From Erwinia sp. ErVv1 (GTDB lineage: Bacteria; Pseudomonadota; Gammaproteobacteria; Enterobacterales; Enterobacteriaceae), in contig NZ_CDPK01000001.1 of the NCBI RefSeq assembly GCF_900068895.1, positions 237,275 through 301,274 on the forward strand: DNA of 64,000 nucleotides. Reading direction: 5' to 3'. The position numbers and the translations under genes are program-made. The stretch's first letter is position 1; each line of letters begins with the position of its first letter. Under the pieces are notes generated by a model. It did no database searches, was not told where the DNA came from, and saw only the letters and a program-made list of their open reading frames with translations. Positions 27,226 to 36,022 of the stretch are shown one piece after another.

Positions 27226-27438
27226 ATGCTTTTCAAAATCCCTGCGTTACCTGTTATCTCCGCTCACTGGAGCGATACGCGCCTGCCTGTCCTTTCGGAT
27301 TCAGACGTGATCTCTTTCACTGCGCTGATAACGCCTGTTATCTCCAGAATCTCAAATACATACCGTACCCTGAAGCACCAGCTCAGGCAGAATCGTCAGC
27401 GCGCCATTAAAGCGCATATTGACAGCATTCTACCCTGA
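27226..27438 (+). CDS. Small hypothetical protein, 70 residues, in transporter leader
   Basis: The ATG has GAGG 6-7 nt upstream. The product begins MLFKIPALPVISAHWSDTRL, has a mildly hydrophobic centre and a basic C-terminal end (residues 47-62 with several Arg, Lys and Gln). It is not recognised. It lies between a possible 17-codon ORF and two hairpins, about 200 bp before the permease gene. It may be a leader-encoded regulatory peptide or a small independent gene. Confidence 0.4.
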   Translation: MLFKIPALPVISAHWSDTRLPVLSDSDVISFTALITPVISRISNTYRTLKHQLRQNRQRAIKAHIDSILP

Positions 27439-27453
27439 TAAGCATGGTTAATC

Positions 27454-27514
27454 ATCGGGTACATCGCTATTCAGAGCCTGGCAATTAACTCGCCCTGAAG
27501 CTGATGTACCCGAT
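27454..27514. repeat. Long inverted repeat in transporter leader
   Basis: ATCGGGTACATC (27454-27465) and GATGTACCCGAT (27503-27514) are perfect 12-bp complements with a 37-nt loop. This would make a stable RNA stem ahead of the permease gene. Confidence 0.7.
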
Positions 27515-27539
27515 AGTGCGGTGAATACCTGCATCTGAG

Positions 27540-27564
27540 TAAGCCCTGAATTAAACAGGGCTTA
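27540..27564 (+). terminator. Strong hairpin in transporter leader (attenuator-like)
   Basis: TAAGCCCTG and CAGGGCTTA form a perfect 9-bp stem with a 7-nt loop, 80 bp before the permease start. No U-run follows, so intrinsic termination is uncertain. Confidence 0.5.
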
Positions 27565-27643
27565 GTGAAGTGCGCGCTATTTACCGTAAACAGGCTATGG
27601 AATACCTCACCGGGTTATTTTTATTCTCTAAGAGCTTATCTAC

Positions 27644-29362
27644 ATGCAGCATATAAATAACAGGATACATCCAAAAGGATCTATCTTTAACGATGTTATC
27701 GTCATTACGCTCCTCCTTGCGATTACCGGCTTATTTATCTATGCCTGGCAGGGGATGCACGTCGCTTTTAATGGCACTTCTCTGCCTGAACTCAGCCAGA
27801 ATTATAAGGACTTACCCTATTACAGCCTGCGCACCACCATGCGTCTGATGCTGGGATTACTCTACTCGCTGCTATTTTCCATTGTCTTCGGCGTGCTTGC
27901 CGCAAAGTTTGTCGCCATGCGCCGCGTGATCCTGCCCTTTGTAAACTTTATGGAGTCCGTGCCGCTCGTGGGGTTTTTAACCTTTACGACGGTGTTTTTT
28001 CTTAACCTCTATCCACACAGCGTGATGGGTCTGGAGGGGCTGGCAATCTTCGCCGTCTTTACCGGACAGGCCTGGAATATGATGCTAACCATGTACCAGA
28101 CGCTGCGCGTGGTGCCGCACCAGCTGACCGAAGTCACCTCGGCATTTCGCTGTAATCCCTGGCAGCGCTTCTGGCGGCTGGGCTTTCTCTACTCTTTTCC
28201 CGGCCTGCTGTGGAATACGATGGTATCCCAGTCTGCCGCCTGGTTTGCGCTAACCGCCTCAGAAATGCTGACCATTGGCAGCCACGATATCAACCTGCCC
28301 GGGGTCGGTTCATGGCTGGGGGTCGCGATCGGCAACGGAGACGTTCACGCCGTTCTCTGGGGCGTATTCGCGCTTATCGTTAATATCGTAGTGCTGGATC
28401 AGCTGCTGTTCCGCCCGCTGGTTCGCTTCGCCAGCCAGTTTAAGTATGAAGATGTCTCTTCTGCACGGCAGCCCTCCTCCTGGTTTTATGACTGCCTGAC
28501 CCGCTCCGCCACCGGGCAACTGCTGGGACGTCTGGGTAGCAAATTCTGCCATTTCTGGCTGTTTGTTCTGCCCAAAGCCTGGTATCGGCTCAAACTGCAT
28601 AGCCTGTTCTCTTTCCTGTCGCTGATGAACTGGCTATGGGCAAGCCTGTGGTATCTCGCCATCGTGGTGGCCTCTCTCTACAGCAGCTACCTGCTATGGC
28701 TTTACCTGCCTCTGCAATACCTGCCTGAGTTTCCTGCCTGGATGGGCCTGACGGCCGCCCGCGTTATCAGCGCGATGCTGCTGAGTATTGTTATTTTTAC
28801 GCCAATTGGCGTCTGGATCGGCCTGCGCCCGCAGCTGGTACGCTTTTTCCAGCCGATTATCCAGATAATGGCGGCCATTCCGGTAAATGTTTTTTACCCG
28901 GTGATCACCGTCATCATTCTGACGTGGCACCAGAGCCTGGACGTCTGGACCGTACCGATGATCATGCTGGGCACGCAGTGGTACGTCCTGTTCAACGTGA
29001 TTGCGGGCACCTCCATGATCCCCAGCCAGATGGTGGAGGTCAGCAGGGTATTTCGCGTCGGCGGTCTGATGTGGTGGACCAAATATATCCTGCCCGCCAT
29101 TTTCCCCTATCTGGTGACGGGGATTATTTCTGCCGCCGGCGGTGCCTGGAATGCCGCGATTGCGGCGGAGGTGCTCAACTGGGGAAGCGTCACGCTTAAA
29201 ACCACGGGTCTGGGAGCCTTTATCTCCACCACCACCGAAGCTGGCCAGAATCCGGAGGCCGCCCTGGGCTGTATCGCCATGTGCCTGATGGTGGCCCTCT
29301 GCGTGATTTTTATCTGGCAGCCGCTTTATCGCTATGCCGAGACTCGCTTCAAATTCGACTGA
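27644..29362 (+). CDS. NitT/TauT-type ABC transporter, two permease domains fused
   Basis: An inner-membrane protein of 572 residues holding two binding-protein-dependent permease domains in tandem (about residues 60-270 and 350-565). Each has the EAA loop facing the ATPase: LTEVTSAFRCNPWQRFWRLG in the first half, MVEVSRVFRVGGLMWWTKYI in the second. Single permeases of this family are ~250 residues, so this is a fused dimer. No substrate-binding protein gene is adjacent. Substrate is unknown; nitrate, sulfonate or pyrimidine-like compounds are typical of the family. The gene is coupled to the ATPase, which starts 35 bp downstream. Confidence 0.88.
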   Translation: MQHINNRIHPKGSIFNDVIVITLLLAITGLFIYAWQGMHVAFNGTSLPELSQNYKDLPYYSLRTTMRLMLGLLYSLLFSIVFGVLAAKFVAMRRVILPFVNFMESVPLVGFLTFTTVFFLNLYPHSVMGLEGLAIFAVFTGQAWNMMLTMYQTLRVVPHQLTEVTSAFRCNPWQRFWRLGFLYSFPGLLWNTMVSQSAAWFALTASEMLTIGSHDINLPGVGSWLGVAIGNGDVHAVLWGVFALIVNIVVLDQLLFRPLVRFASQFKYEDVSSARQPSSWFYDCLTRSATGQLLGRLGSKFCHFWLFVLPKAWYRLKLHSLFSFLSLMNWLWASLWYLAIVVASLYSSYLLWLYLPLQYLPEFPAWMGLTAARVISAMLLSIVIFTPIGVWIGLRPQLVRFFQPIIQIMAAIPVNVFYPVITVIILTWHQSLDVWTVPMIMLGTQWYVLFNVIAGTSMIPSQMVEVSRVFRVGGLMWWTKYILPAIFPYLVTGIISAAGGAWNAAIAAEVLNWGSVTLKTTGLGAFISTTTEAGQNPEAALGCIAMCLMVALCVIFIWQPLYRYAETRFKFD

Positions 29363-29397
29363 TACGTTCAGGAAACTGTTTCTCTGGGAGAGACCCA

Positions 29398-30183
29398 ATG
29401 AAAAATTGCCATCTTGTTTTAGAAATCAAAAATGCCTCTAAATCGTTTCAGAAAGATCGGAGCCAGGCGCTTCCGGTGCTGGAAAATATCAATATGGAGG
29501 TGGCCGAAAACGAAATCGTCGCCCTGCTGGGCAAGTCAGGATCGGGTAAATCCACCCTGCTGCGCATGATTGCCGGGCTGGTCGATCCCAGCTTTGGCTC
29601 TATCGTCTGCAATGACCTGCCGGTAACAGGGCCGTGCCGTGATACCAGTATGGTCTTCCAGACGTTTGCACTCTTTCCCTGGCTGACCGTGTTTGACAAC
29701 ATCGCCTTTGGCCTCCAGGCCCAGGGGCTACCCGTGGATGAGATTGAACGCCGTACGGTAGATATGATTGAGCTAATTGGGCTGTCCGGCTACGCCGCGG
29801 CTTATCCAAAGGAGCTGTCCGGCGGCATGCGCCAGAGAATCGGTTTTGCGCGTGCGCTGGCGGTAGAACCTCAGCTACTGCTGCTGGATGAGCCATTCTC
29901 TGCGCTGGATATTTATACCAGCCACAAGCTGCGGCAGGATCTGATTGATCTCTGGGAGCGGCGCCAGATCCAGACCAAATCTATGGTGCTGGTCACGCAC
30001 GATGTGGAAGAAGCGGTGGCGCTTTGCGATCGCATTTACCTGCTGACCGGCACACCGGGCACCATAACCGATGTGTTTGACGTTGATGCGCCGCGCGACA
30101 CGCGCAGCAGAGAAAGCATGCAGCCTCTGGTCGACAGGATCAGTGAAACGCTAAATGCGCGAATTGCCGCCGCTCAGGTTTAG
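29398..30183 (+). CDS. NitT/TauT-type ABC transporter ATP-binding protein
   Basis: The 261-residue ATPase partners the fused permease. It has Walker A GKSGSGKST, Q-loop MVFQTFALFPWLTVFDNIAFG, signature LSGGMRQRIGFARAL, Walker B LLLDEPFSALD and the switch His in VLVTHDVEEAVAL. The pattern is that of SsuB/TauB/NrtD ATPases. GGGAGAGA lies 5-6 nt before the ATG. Confidence 0.92.
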   Translation: MKNCHLVLEIKNASKSFQKDRSQALPVLENINMEVAENEIVALLGKSGSGKSTLLRMIAGLVDPSFGSIVCNDLPVTGPCRDTSMVFQTFALFPWLTVFDNIAFGLQAQGLPVDEIERRTVDMIELIGLSGYAAAYPKELSGGMRQRIGFARALAVEPQLLLLDEPFSALDIYTSHKLRQDLIDLWERRQIQTKSMVLVTHDVEEAVALCDRIYLLTGTPGTITDVFDVDAPRDTRSRESMQPLVDRISETLNARIAAAQV

Positions 30184-30353
30184 CCTCTCTGCGGCAGAGG
30201 GCCAGCCCGGATTAGGGTCGGCTCTCTGCCCGCTACTTTGCGTTATTGAGGCCTAAGCGACTTTAGATCGCCCCCCGAAGACATCCCTGATAATCACCCC
30301 GAATGCCACCCCTCTCTGCTTTTCAGAACTTCCTTAAATTAAATTGTTTACAT

Positions 30354-30369
30354 CGTGAGCGCGATCATA
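30354..30369. promoter_or_regulatory. Candidate CRP site upstream of kguE
   Basis: CGTGA-GCGCGA-TCATA matches the CRP consensus TGTGA-N6-TCACA at eight of ten positions and lies about 85-100 bp before kguE, fitting catabolite control of a sugar-acid operon. Confidence 0.4.
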
Positions 30370-30393
30370 AAACCACACTCTTCTCCTTTGCTT

Positions 30394-30407
30394 TGGAACC
30401 GGTTCCA
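30394..30407. promoter_or_regulatory. Palindromic LacI-type operator, PtxS-like
   Basis: TGGAACCGGTTCCA is a perfect 14-bp palindrome with the central CCGG typical of LacI-family operators. The PtxS operator in Pseudomonas is TGAAACCGGTTTCA. It lies 46 bp before the kguE start, just downstream of a plausible promoter. Confidence 0.75.
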
Positions 30408-30453
30408 TTTAACGTTTTTGTAACGCCATGGCCGTGTGAGCCAGGAGAATGCG

Positions 30454-31203
30454 ATGAAAAGAGACATAATAGTGGTAACCGCTGCCTATGGCCGCGAGTG
30501 TGTTGAACAACGGGGTGGCCAGCAGGCTTTGCTGCCGATCGTTGCGGAGGCGGGTGCAGACGGCGTGGAGATCCGCCGTGAGCTTTTTACGGCAGAGGCC
30601 CTGAATCATCTGGCTGAAACAGGTGCCGCCATTGCCCAGGCGCGGCTTAAGGCCGTTTATTCGGTGCCGGAAGCGCTGTTTACCGCTCAGGGTGAGCTTA
30701 ACCCGCATATCGACCGCCATCTTGCGGAGGCGCAGCAGTTAGGTGCGCAGCGGCTAAAATATGCCTTAGGACACTACCCGCGTGATGGATGTCGTCAGCA
30801 GCTACAGCAGCATCTTTCCGGGCAGCCGGTTGAACTGTTAGTGGAAAACGATCAGACGGACGACGGCAAACTTGCTGCGCTGGAGGGCTGGTTTAACGAC
30901 GGCGGTGGCGCGCAGAATGAAACGGGCATGACCTTCGATATGGGCAACTGGCTGTGGGTCGGAGACGATCCCCTGGCTGCGGCGGCGCGCCTCAGCCGCT
31001 TTGTCCGCTATATCCACGTTAAGGCGGCGGTAGCAGATAAATCAGGCTGGCGCGCCATTGCGCTGGATGAGGCTGATAACCTCTGGCGTGAAACCCTGGA
31101 GCGGCTGCCTGGCGATGTGCCGCGCGCGATAGAATTCCCCCTGGAGGGCAATGATTTGGTTGCCATCACCCGACACTACGTTGATCTGCTGCGAGAGGAA
31201 TAA
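30454..31203 (+). CDS. kguE: KguE, sugar-phosphate isomerase/epimerase-like protein of ketogluconate operon
   Basis: A 249-residue TIM-barrel protein of the xylose-isomerase-like superfamily (DGVEIRRELFTAEALNHLAE, LLVENDQTDDGK, MTFDMGNWLWVGDDPLAAA, YIHVKAA). In Pseudomonas and Erwinia-type kgu operons this gene precedes kguK, kguT and kguD; its exact reaction is unsettled. ATG with AGGAG 7 nt upstream was preferred to an ATG six codons earlier. The stop lies 3 bp before kguK, so the genes are co-transcribed. Confidence 0.85.
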   Translation: MKRDIIVVTAAYGRECVEQRGGQQALLPIVAEAGADGVEIRRELFTAEALNHLAETGAAIAQARLKAVYSVPEALFTAQGELNPHIDRHLAEAQQLGAQRLKYALGHYPRDGCRQQLQQHLSGQPVELLVENDQTDDGKLAALEGWFNDGGGAQNETGMTFDMGNWLWVGDDPLAAAARLSRFVRYIHVKAAVADKSGWRAIALDEADNLWRETLERLPGDVPRAIEFPLEGNDLVAITRHYVDLLREE

Positions 31204-31206
31204 CCG

Positions 31207-32163
31207 ATGACCACCCATAAAAACGGCACGCTCGATGCGGTCACGATTGGCGAAGCGATGGCGATGTTTGTTGCCAGCGATACCGGGGACCTCGCAGCGG
31301 CTGAGCGCTTCGTTAAGCGCATTGCCGGTGCCGAACTTAACGTCGCCATCGGCCTGGCCAGACTGGGGCTGAAGGTTGGCTGGGTCAGCCGCGTGGGCAA
31401 TGACTCGTTTGGTCGATTCACCCGCCAGCAGTTGGAAAAAGAGGGCGTTGATTACCGCCGGGTTACGACGGACGATCGCTTTCCTACCGGCTTCCAGCTG
31501 AAATCGAAGGTTGATGACGGTTCCGACCCGCTGGTTGAGTATTTTCGGAAAGGATCGGCCGCGAGCCATCTCTCCGTGGATGATTTTGACCGTGACTACT
31601 TTGGTGCTGCCCGCCATTTGCACCTTAGCGGCGTGTCGGCAGCCCTGTCGGCTTCATCCCTGGCGTTGTCCGGGCACGCTGCGCAGCAGATGAAGCAGTT
31701 AGGCAAAACGATATCCTTCGATCCTAATCTGCGTCCGGTGCTGTGGCCGAGTGAGCGCGAGATGGTCAAACAGCTTAATATGCTGGCGGGCTATGCCGAC
31801 TGGGTGCTACCCGGCATCAGCGAAGGCAAAATACTGACCGGTCACCACCAGCCGGAAGCCATCGCTGACTTCTACCTTGATAAGGGGGTAAAAGCAGTGA
31901 TTGTGAAAACCGGCTGCGACGGTGCCTGGTACAAGACCTCGCAGGGCGGAAAAGGCGCCGTTGAAGCGATTAAAACCGACAACGTGGTGGATACCGTCGG
32001 GGCCGGTGACGGCTTCGCGGTTGGCGTCATTAGCGCCCTGCTGGAAGGAAAAACGCTGCCGCAGGCTATCCGACGTGGCAACAAAATCGGCTCACTGGCG
32101 ATTCAGGCCATCGGTGACAGTGAAGGCTTACCGACCCGCGACGCGCTGGGTGACAGCTATTGA
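31207..32163 (+). CDS. kguK: 2-ketogluconate kinase (PfkB family)
   Basis: This cytoplasmic kinase phosphorylates 2-dehydrogluconate to its 6-phosphate. The 318 residues have both PfkB signatures: the N-terminal glycine-rich motif (AELNVAIGLARLGLKVGWVS, RVGNDSFG) and the C-terminal DTVGAGDGFAVGVISALLEG with the catalytic Asp. It is related to KDG kinase, so the substrate assignment rests on the kgu gene order and the reductase downstream. Confidence 0.88.
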   Translation: MTTHKNGTLDAVTIGEAMAMFVASDTGDLAAAERFVKRIAGAELNVAIGLARLGLKVGWVSRVGNDSFGRFTRQQLEKEGVDYRRVTTDDRFPTGFQLKSKVDDGSDPLVEYFRKGSAASHLSVDDFDRDYFGAARHLHLSGVSAALSASSLALSGHAAQQMKQLGKTISFDPNLRPVLWPSEREMVKQLNMLAGYADWVLPGISEGKILTGHHQPEAIADFYLDKGVKAVIVKTGCDGAWYKTSQGGKGAVEAIKTDNVVDTVGAGDGFAVGVISALLEGKTLPQAIRRGNKIGSLAIQAIGDSEGLPTRDALGDSY

Positions 32164-32234
32164 TACCCGGAAAATAACGCTTAACTCACTCAGTGACACA
32201 GCCGGCGTTAGCCCCTCACTCAAGAGGTATTACG

Positions 32235-33518
32235 ATGGAAAAGAGTAAAATCGCGCCTAAACGCTGGTGGTATATCATGCCCATCGTGTTTATTACCTAC
32301 AGCCTGGCCTATCTCGACAGAGCGAACTTCAGCTTTGCGTCGGCAGCGGGGATCAACGATGACCTCGGCATTACCAAAGGCATGTCATCCCTGCTGGGCG
32401 CGCTGTTTTTTCTGGGCTATTTCTTCTTCCAGATCCCTGGCGCGGTGTATGCAGAGCGCCGCAGCGTCAAGAAACTGGTGTTTGTCTGCCTGCTTCTGTG
32501 GGGCGTCTGCGCCTCGCTGACCGGTATGGTCAGTAATATCCCGATGCTGGCGGTGATCCGTTTTGTCCTCGGCGTAGTGGAAGCCGCCGTCATGCCCGCC
32601 ATGCTTATCTATATCAGCAACTGGTTTACGAAATCCGAGCGTTCCCGCGCCAATACCTTTCTTATTCTGGGTAATCCGGTCACCGTCCTGTGGATGTCGG
32701 TGGTGTCTGGCTATCTGATTAACGCCTTCGGCTGGCGGGAGATGTTTATCTTTGAGGGCATTCCGGCGGTGATCTGGGCGGTAGCCTGGTGGTTTATGGT
32801 GCAGGATAAACCGGCACAGGCAACATGGCTGAGCGCCGACGAAAAGGCTGCTTTGCAGGCGCAGCTGCAAAAGGAGCAGGAGAATATCAAGGCGGTGCGC
32901 AACTACAGCGAAGCCTTTAAATCCCGTAACGTCATTATTCTGTGCATGCAGTATTTTACCTGGAGTATCGGGGTATACGGTTTTGTACTCTGGCTGCCGT
33001 CGATTCTGCGCAACGGTACCCAGATGGGGATGGTTGAGGCTGGCTGGCTTTCCGCCGTGCCTTATCTGGCCGCCACGATCGCCATGCTGGTGGTTTCATG
33101 GGCGTCTGACAAATTACAAAATCGCAAACTGTTCGTCTGGCCCCTGCTGCTGATTGGGGCGCTGGCGTTTTTAGGCTCCTGGTTTATCGGTGCCAGCCAC
33201 TTCTGGCTCTCCTTCTCGCTGCTGGTGGTAGCGGGCGCGGCAATGTATGCCCCTTATGGGCCATTCTTCGCCATTATCCCGGAGATGCTGCCGCGCAACG
33301 TTGCCGGTGGGGCGATGGCGCTGATTAACGCCATGGGCGCACTGGGATCGTTCCTCGGCTCCTGGGTGGTGGGCTATTTGAATGGCTCCACCGGCAGCCC
33401 TTCTGCATCGTATATATTTATGGGGGCGTCACTGCTGATCTCCGTGTGGCTGACGCTTATCGTAAAGCCCGCCACGAATACACAGCCGCCGCTGGCTAAT
33501 GGCGCTAAACATGCCTGA
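32235..33518 (+). CDS. kguT: 2-ketogluconate transporter (MFS, anion:cation symporter family)
   Basis: An inner-membrane major-facilitator protein of 427 residues with 12 predicted helices. Landmarks are the N-terminal [14 protein letters not shown] segment of the ACS family, the loop [20 protein letters not shown] and [15 protein letters not shown]. It should import 2-ketogluconate with protons. AAGAGG lies 8 nt before the ATG. It lies between the kinase and reductase of the same pathway. Confidence 0.9.
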   Translation: MEKSKIAPKRWWYIMPIVFITYSLAYLDRANFSFASAAGINDDLGITKGMSSLLGALFFLGYFFFQIPGAVYAERRSVKKLVFVCLLLWGVCASLTGMVSNIPMLAVIRFVLGVVEAAVMPAMLIYISNWFTKSERSRANTFLILGNPVTVLWMSVVSGYLINAFGWREMFIFEGIPAVIWAVAWWFMVQDKPAQATWLSADEKAALQAQLQKEQENIKAVRNYSEAFKSRNVIILCMQYFTWSIGVYGFVLWLPSILRNGTQMGMVEAGWLSAVPYLAATIAMLVVSWASDKLQNRKLFVWPLLLIGALAFLGSWFIGASHFWLSFSLLVVAGAAMYAPYGPFFAIIPEMLPRNVAGGAMALINAMGALGSFLGSWVVGYLNGSTGSPSASYIFMGASLLISVWLTLIVKPATNTQPPLANGAKHA

Positions 33519-33555
33519 GCCTGACCCCCAACCTTTTGCAAACAGGGAGCAAAGA

Positions 33556-34530
33556 ATGAAACCTTCAGTGGTGTTGTATAAGACCTTACCCGATGATTTA
33601 CGCGCAAAGCTCGACGACCATTTTACGGTAACCGAACTCAGCGACCTGAGTCCGGAAACGCTGAGCAGGCATGCCGACGCGTTCGCGCAGGCGGAGGGTA
33701 TCCTGGGCTCCGGTGGCAAAGTTGACGCCGAATTCCTGCAAAAAATGCCAAAGCTGCGCGCGGCCTCAACCGTCTCGGTAGGCTACGATAATTTCGACGT
33801 TGATGCCCTTAACGCCCGCGGCGTGGTACTGATGCACACGCCAACCGTGCTGACGGAAACCGTCGCCGATACCATGATGGCGCTGGTGCTGACTTCCGCA
33901 CGACGCATTGTTGAGGTTGCCGATCGGGTGAAAGCCGGTGAGTGGCAGGGCAGCATCGGCGCAGACTGGTTTGGGGTTGACGTCCACCATAAAAAGCTAG
34001 GCATCCTCGGGATGGGCCGTATCGGCATGGCGCTGGCACAGCGCGCTCACCTTGGCTTCAGTATGCCCATTCTGTATAACGCCCGCAGGCATCATGAAGA
34101 GGCCGAACAGCGCTTTGACGCCACCTGGTGCGATCTCGACAGGCTGCTCCGTGAGTCTGATTTCCTCTGCATCAGCCTGCCGTTGACCGAAGAGACGCAC
34201 CATTTAATCGGCCGCGAGCAGCTGGCGAAGATGAAACCGAGCGCAGTGCTGATTAATGCCGGACGCGGGCCGGTTGTTGACGAAGAGGCGCTGATCGCCG
34301 CGCTGCGCGACGGCACTCTGCACGCCGCCGGTCTGGACGTATTCGAGAAAGAACCCCTTCCCGCCGACTCACCGCTGCTTACGCTGCCCAACGTGGTCGC
34401 CCTGCCTCACATTGGCTCTGCCACGCATGAAACCCGCTACGGCATGGCGAAGGATGCGGTCGATAACCTGATTACCGCACTGACCGGCAAGGTCGATAAA
34501 AACTGCGTCAATCCGCAGGTACTGAAGTAA
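33556..34530 (+). CDS. kguD: 2-ketogluconate (6-phosphate) reductase, GhrB/TkrA-type 2-hydroxyacid dehydrogenase
   Basis: This NAD(P)H-dependent reductase is 324 residues, the same length as E. coli GhrB (YiaE), which it closely resembles. It has [20 protein letters not shown] (Rossmann GxGxxG), catalytic Arg in [11 protein letters not shown], Glu in DVFEKEPLP and His in [12 protein letters not shown]. As the last kgu gene it should return 2-ketogluconate-6-phosphate to 6-phosphogluconate. As a GhrB orthologue it may also act on glyoxylate, hydroxypyruvate or free ketogluconate. It occupies the ghrB position downstream of yiaD in enteric gene order. Confidence 0.92.
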   Translation: MKPSVVLYKTLPDDLRAKLDDHFTVTELSDLSPETLSRHADAFAQAEGILGSGGKVDAEFLQKMPKLRAASTVSVGYDNFDVDALNARGVVLMHTPTVLTETVADTMMALVLTSARRIVEVADRVKAGEWQGSIGADWFGVDVHHKKLGILGMGRIGMALAQRAHLGFSMPILYNARRHHEEAEQRFDATWCDLDRLLRESDFLCISLPLTEETHHLIGREQLAKMKPSAVLINAGRGPVVDEEALIAALRDGTLHAAGLDVFEKEPLPADSPLLTLPNVVALPHIGSATHETRYGMAKDAVDNLITALTGKVDKNCVNPQVLK

Positions 34531-34622
34531 TCACCTCTCCGGGGGGATCGCCGATCCGCCCGGGCTTTTCTGACGCTGCCCGCCTTCCCCCTCACACTCA
34601 GCCCCGGCAAGGGATGAAAAGG

Positions 34623-34826
34623 TTATTTAACAAAAGTCCACACTGCCGCAGGGACGCGATCGTACAGGCGTCCGGTGATCAGTTCGGCCTTACGGTGGTC
34701 GTATGCGCTGGCAATGATATCGACAAGCGTTGCCGGACGGGTATGGATAAGGTGCTCATACACCTTTTCGAGCGTTTCGAGCCTGGAACAGCGGCGAAAG
34801 TGCAGCAGAAATTCATGTCGGGTCAT
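34623..34826 (-). CDS. Hha/YmoA-family nucleoid-associated expression modulator
   Basis: This 67-residue cytoplasmic protein partners H-NS to silence AT-rich and virulence genes. It matches Hha/YmoA in length and pattern: LLHFRRCSRLETLEKVYEHL, AYDHRKAELITGRLYDRVP (Hha: AADHRLAEL...LYDKIP) and a terminal VW..VK. The ATG has AAGGTG 8 nt upstream. It lies just downstream of the AT-rich fimbrial operon on the same strand. The principal hha gene is usually found elsewhere with tomB, so this is probably an extra copy. Confidence 0.9.
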   Translation of the reverse strand: MTRHEFLLHFRRCSRLETLEKVYEHLIHTRPATLVDIIASAYDHRKAELITGRLYDRVPAAVWTFVK

Positions 34827-34969
34827 TGTTATCACCTTATAAAATCATGGGAAATCCCTCCCGGAGATTTACCGCACTGGGTTTATGTCCTTTAATGCGA
34901 ATAACCGAAACTGCTTTTTTTAAATCCTGCCAGCCGGATAAAACCTTAAAAAACTGACGCAAAACCCGA

Positions 34970-36013
34970 CTATTTAAAGGTAACATCCACGTTTGCCGAG
35001 GCAGAAAAAGGCCCTATCTGCGGACTGGTATTAAGCCATTTAAGACTGGCGAAAAAATCCCTCTGTACGACATCTCCATTAATCACACCGAGGGGGACAG
35101 GTGTGTTCATTTGAATCGCCTTTCCGGGTGTTTCCGCCTGGGAGAGAACGATACCAAACCCACTTTTATCGGTCGGCAATATAACGCTCCTATCCCTGAC
35201 CGGATAAGTTGTACTAAAGCTGGCTTCCAGCGTCTCGCCCTGGCAATCCTGTCCGGAATCCTTGTCTACCAGGCTGGTGAGGATTGAAAAAGGCACCTGC
35301 TTCTCGATTTTACCCGCCACCGCATTCAGTCGTGATATATGACCAAATTCAACGGTACTGCCGTTATTACCCGCGATCGTGATTTTAGGATTGCAGGAAA
35401 TAAACCTGATATTCCCCAGCCCGGTGATATAAGCGTTAAAATTACTGTCCCTGATCGAGTTGAGACCCAGCACGCCGTCCACCTGAAAAAGAGAGTAGGT
35501 TCCGTTATCATTAATTTTACCTCCCGCAGGCGGCGGATTGCCTGTCGCTTTTATATAAACGGAATAGGTCACGGTCACCGTTAAGGGTTCAGCGGGTGTG
35601 CGACAGCCATAGTAGGACCGGACGCATCGGGTAGCAGGCCCGACGTCGCTTCTGGCACCTTTAACCGGTTTAATATCAATAGATTGATAAGTTACGCCCA
35701 CTTCAATCGAATTATGGATCCGTCCCATTGCATTAGCCGGATCCCAGTAGAGATAGGCATTCTCTCCCTCAGGGTGCCGACGGTCGTCCTGACAGGTAAA
35801 TTCAGACGTATAGGAGGGTGAACGCCACAGCAGCGTTCCTGCCGCTTTGTTAGCCGTTGAAACATTAATGGGTTTATCGAGAATGATAACCTGCCTGACG
35901 CTTCCCGATTCACCCCGGCACGCCAGGGCAAAACTCTTAATTGAATATCCCATAGAGAGCATTAACAACAGGCTAAATAACGGCCATTTACTACATTGTT
36001 TAAAATGGTGCAC
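34970..36013 (-). CDS. Fimbrial tip adhesin, chaperone-usher system
   Basis: The 347 residues have an N-terminal hydrophobic signal (LFSLLLMLSMGYSIKSFA, then LACRGE), an N-terminal domain with several cysteines, probably the receptor-binding lectin domain, and a C-terminal pilin domain ending ANVDVTFK, the donor-strand pattern of type 1-like subunits. It starts with GTG, and AAGGAG is 5 nt upstream. Last gene of the minus-strand fimbrial operon, 9 bp after the usher. The bound ligand is unknown. Confidence 0.82.
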   Translation of the reverse strand: MHHFKQCSKWPLFSLLLMLSMGYSIKSFALACRGESGSVRQVIILDKPINVSTANKAAGTLLWRSPSYTSEFTCQDDRRHPEGENAYLYWDPANAMGRIHNSIEVGVTYQSIDIKPVKGARSDVGPATRCVRSYYGCRTPAEPLTVTVTYSVYIKATGNPPPAGGKINDNGTYSLFQVDGVLGLNSIRDSNFNAYITGLGNIRFISCNPKITIAGNNGSTVEFGHISRLNAVAGKIEKQVPFSILTSLVDKDSGQDCQGETLEASFSTTYPVRDRSVILPTDKSGFGIVLSQAETPGKAIQMNTPVPLGVINGDVVQRDFFASLKWLNTSPQIGPFSASANVDVTFK

Positions 36014-36022
36014 GTTAGCTCC

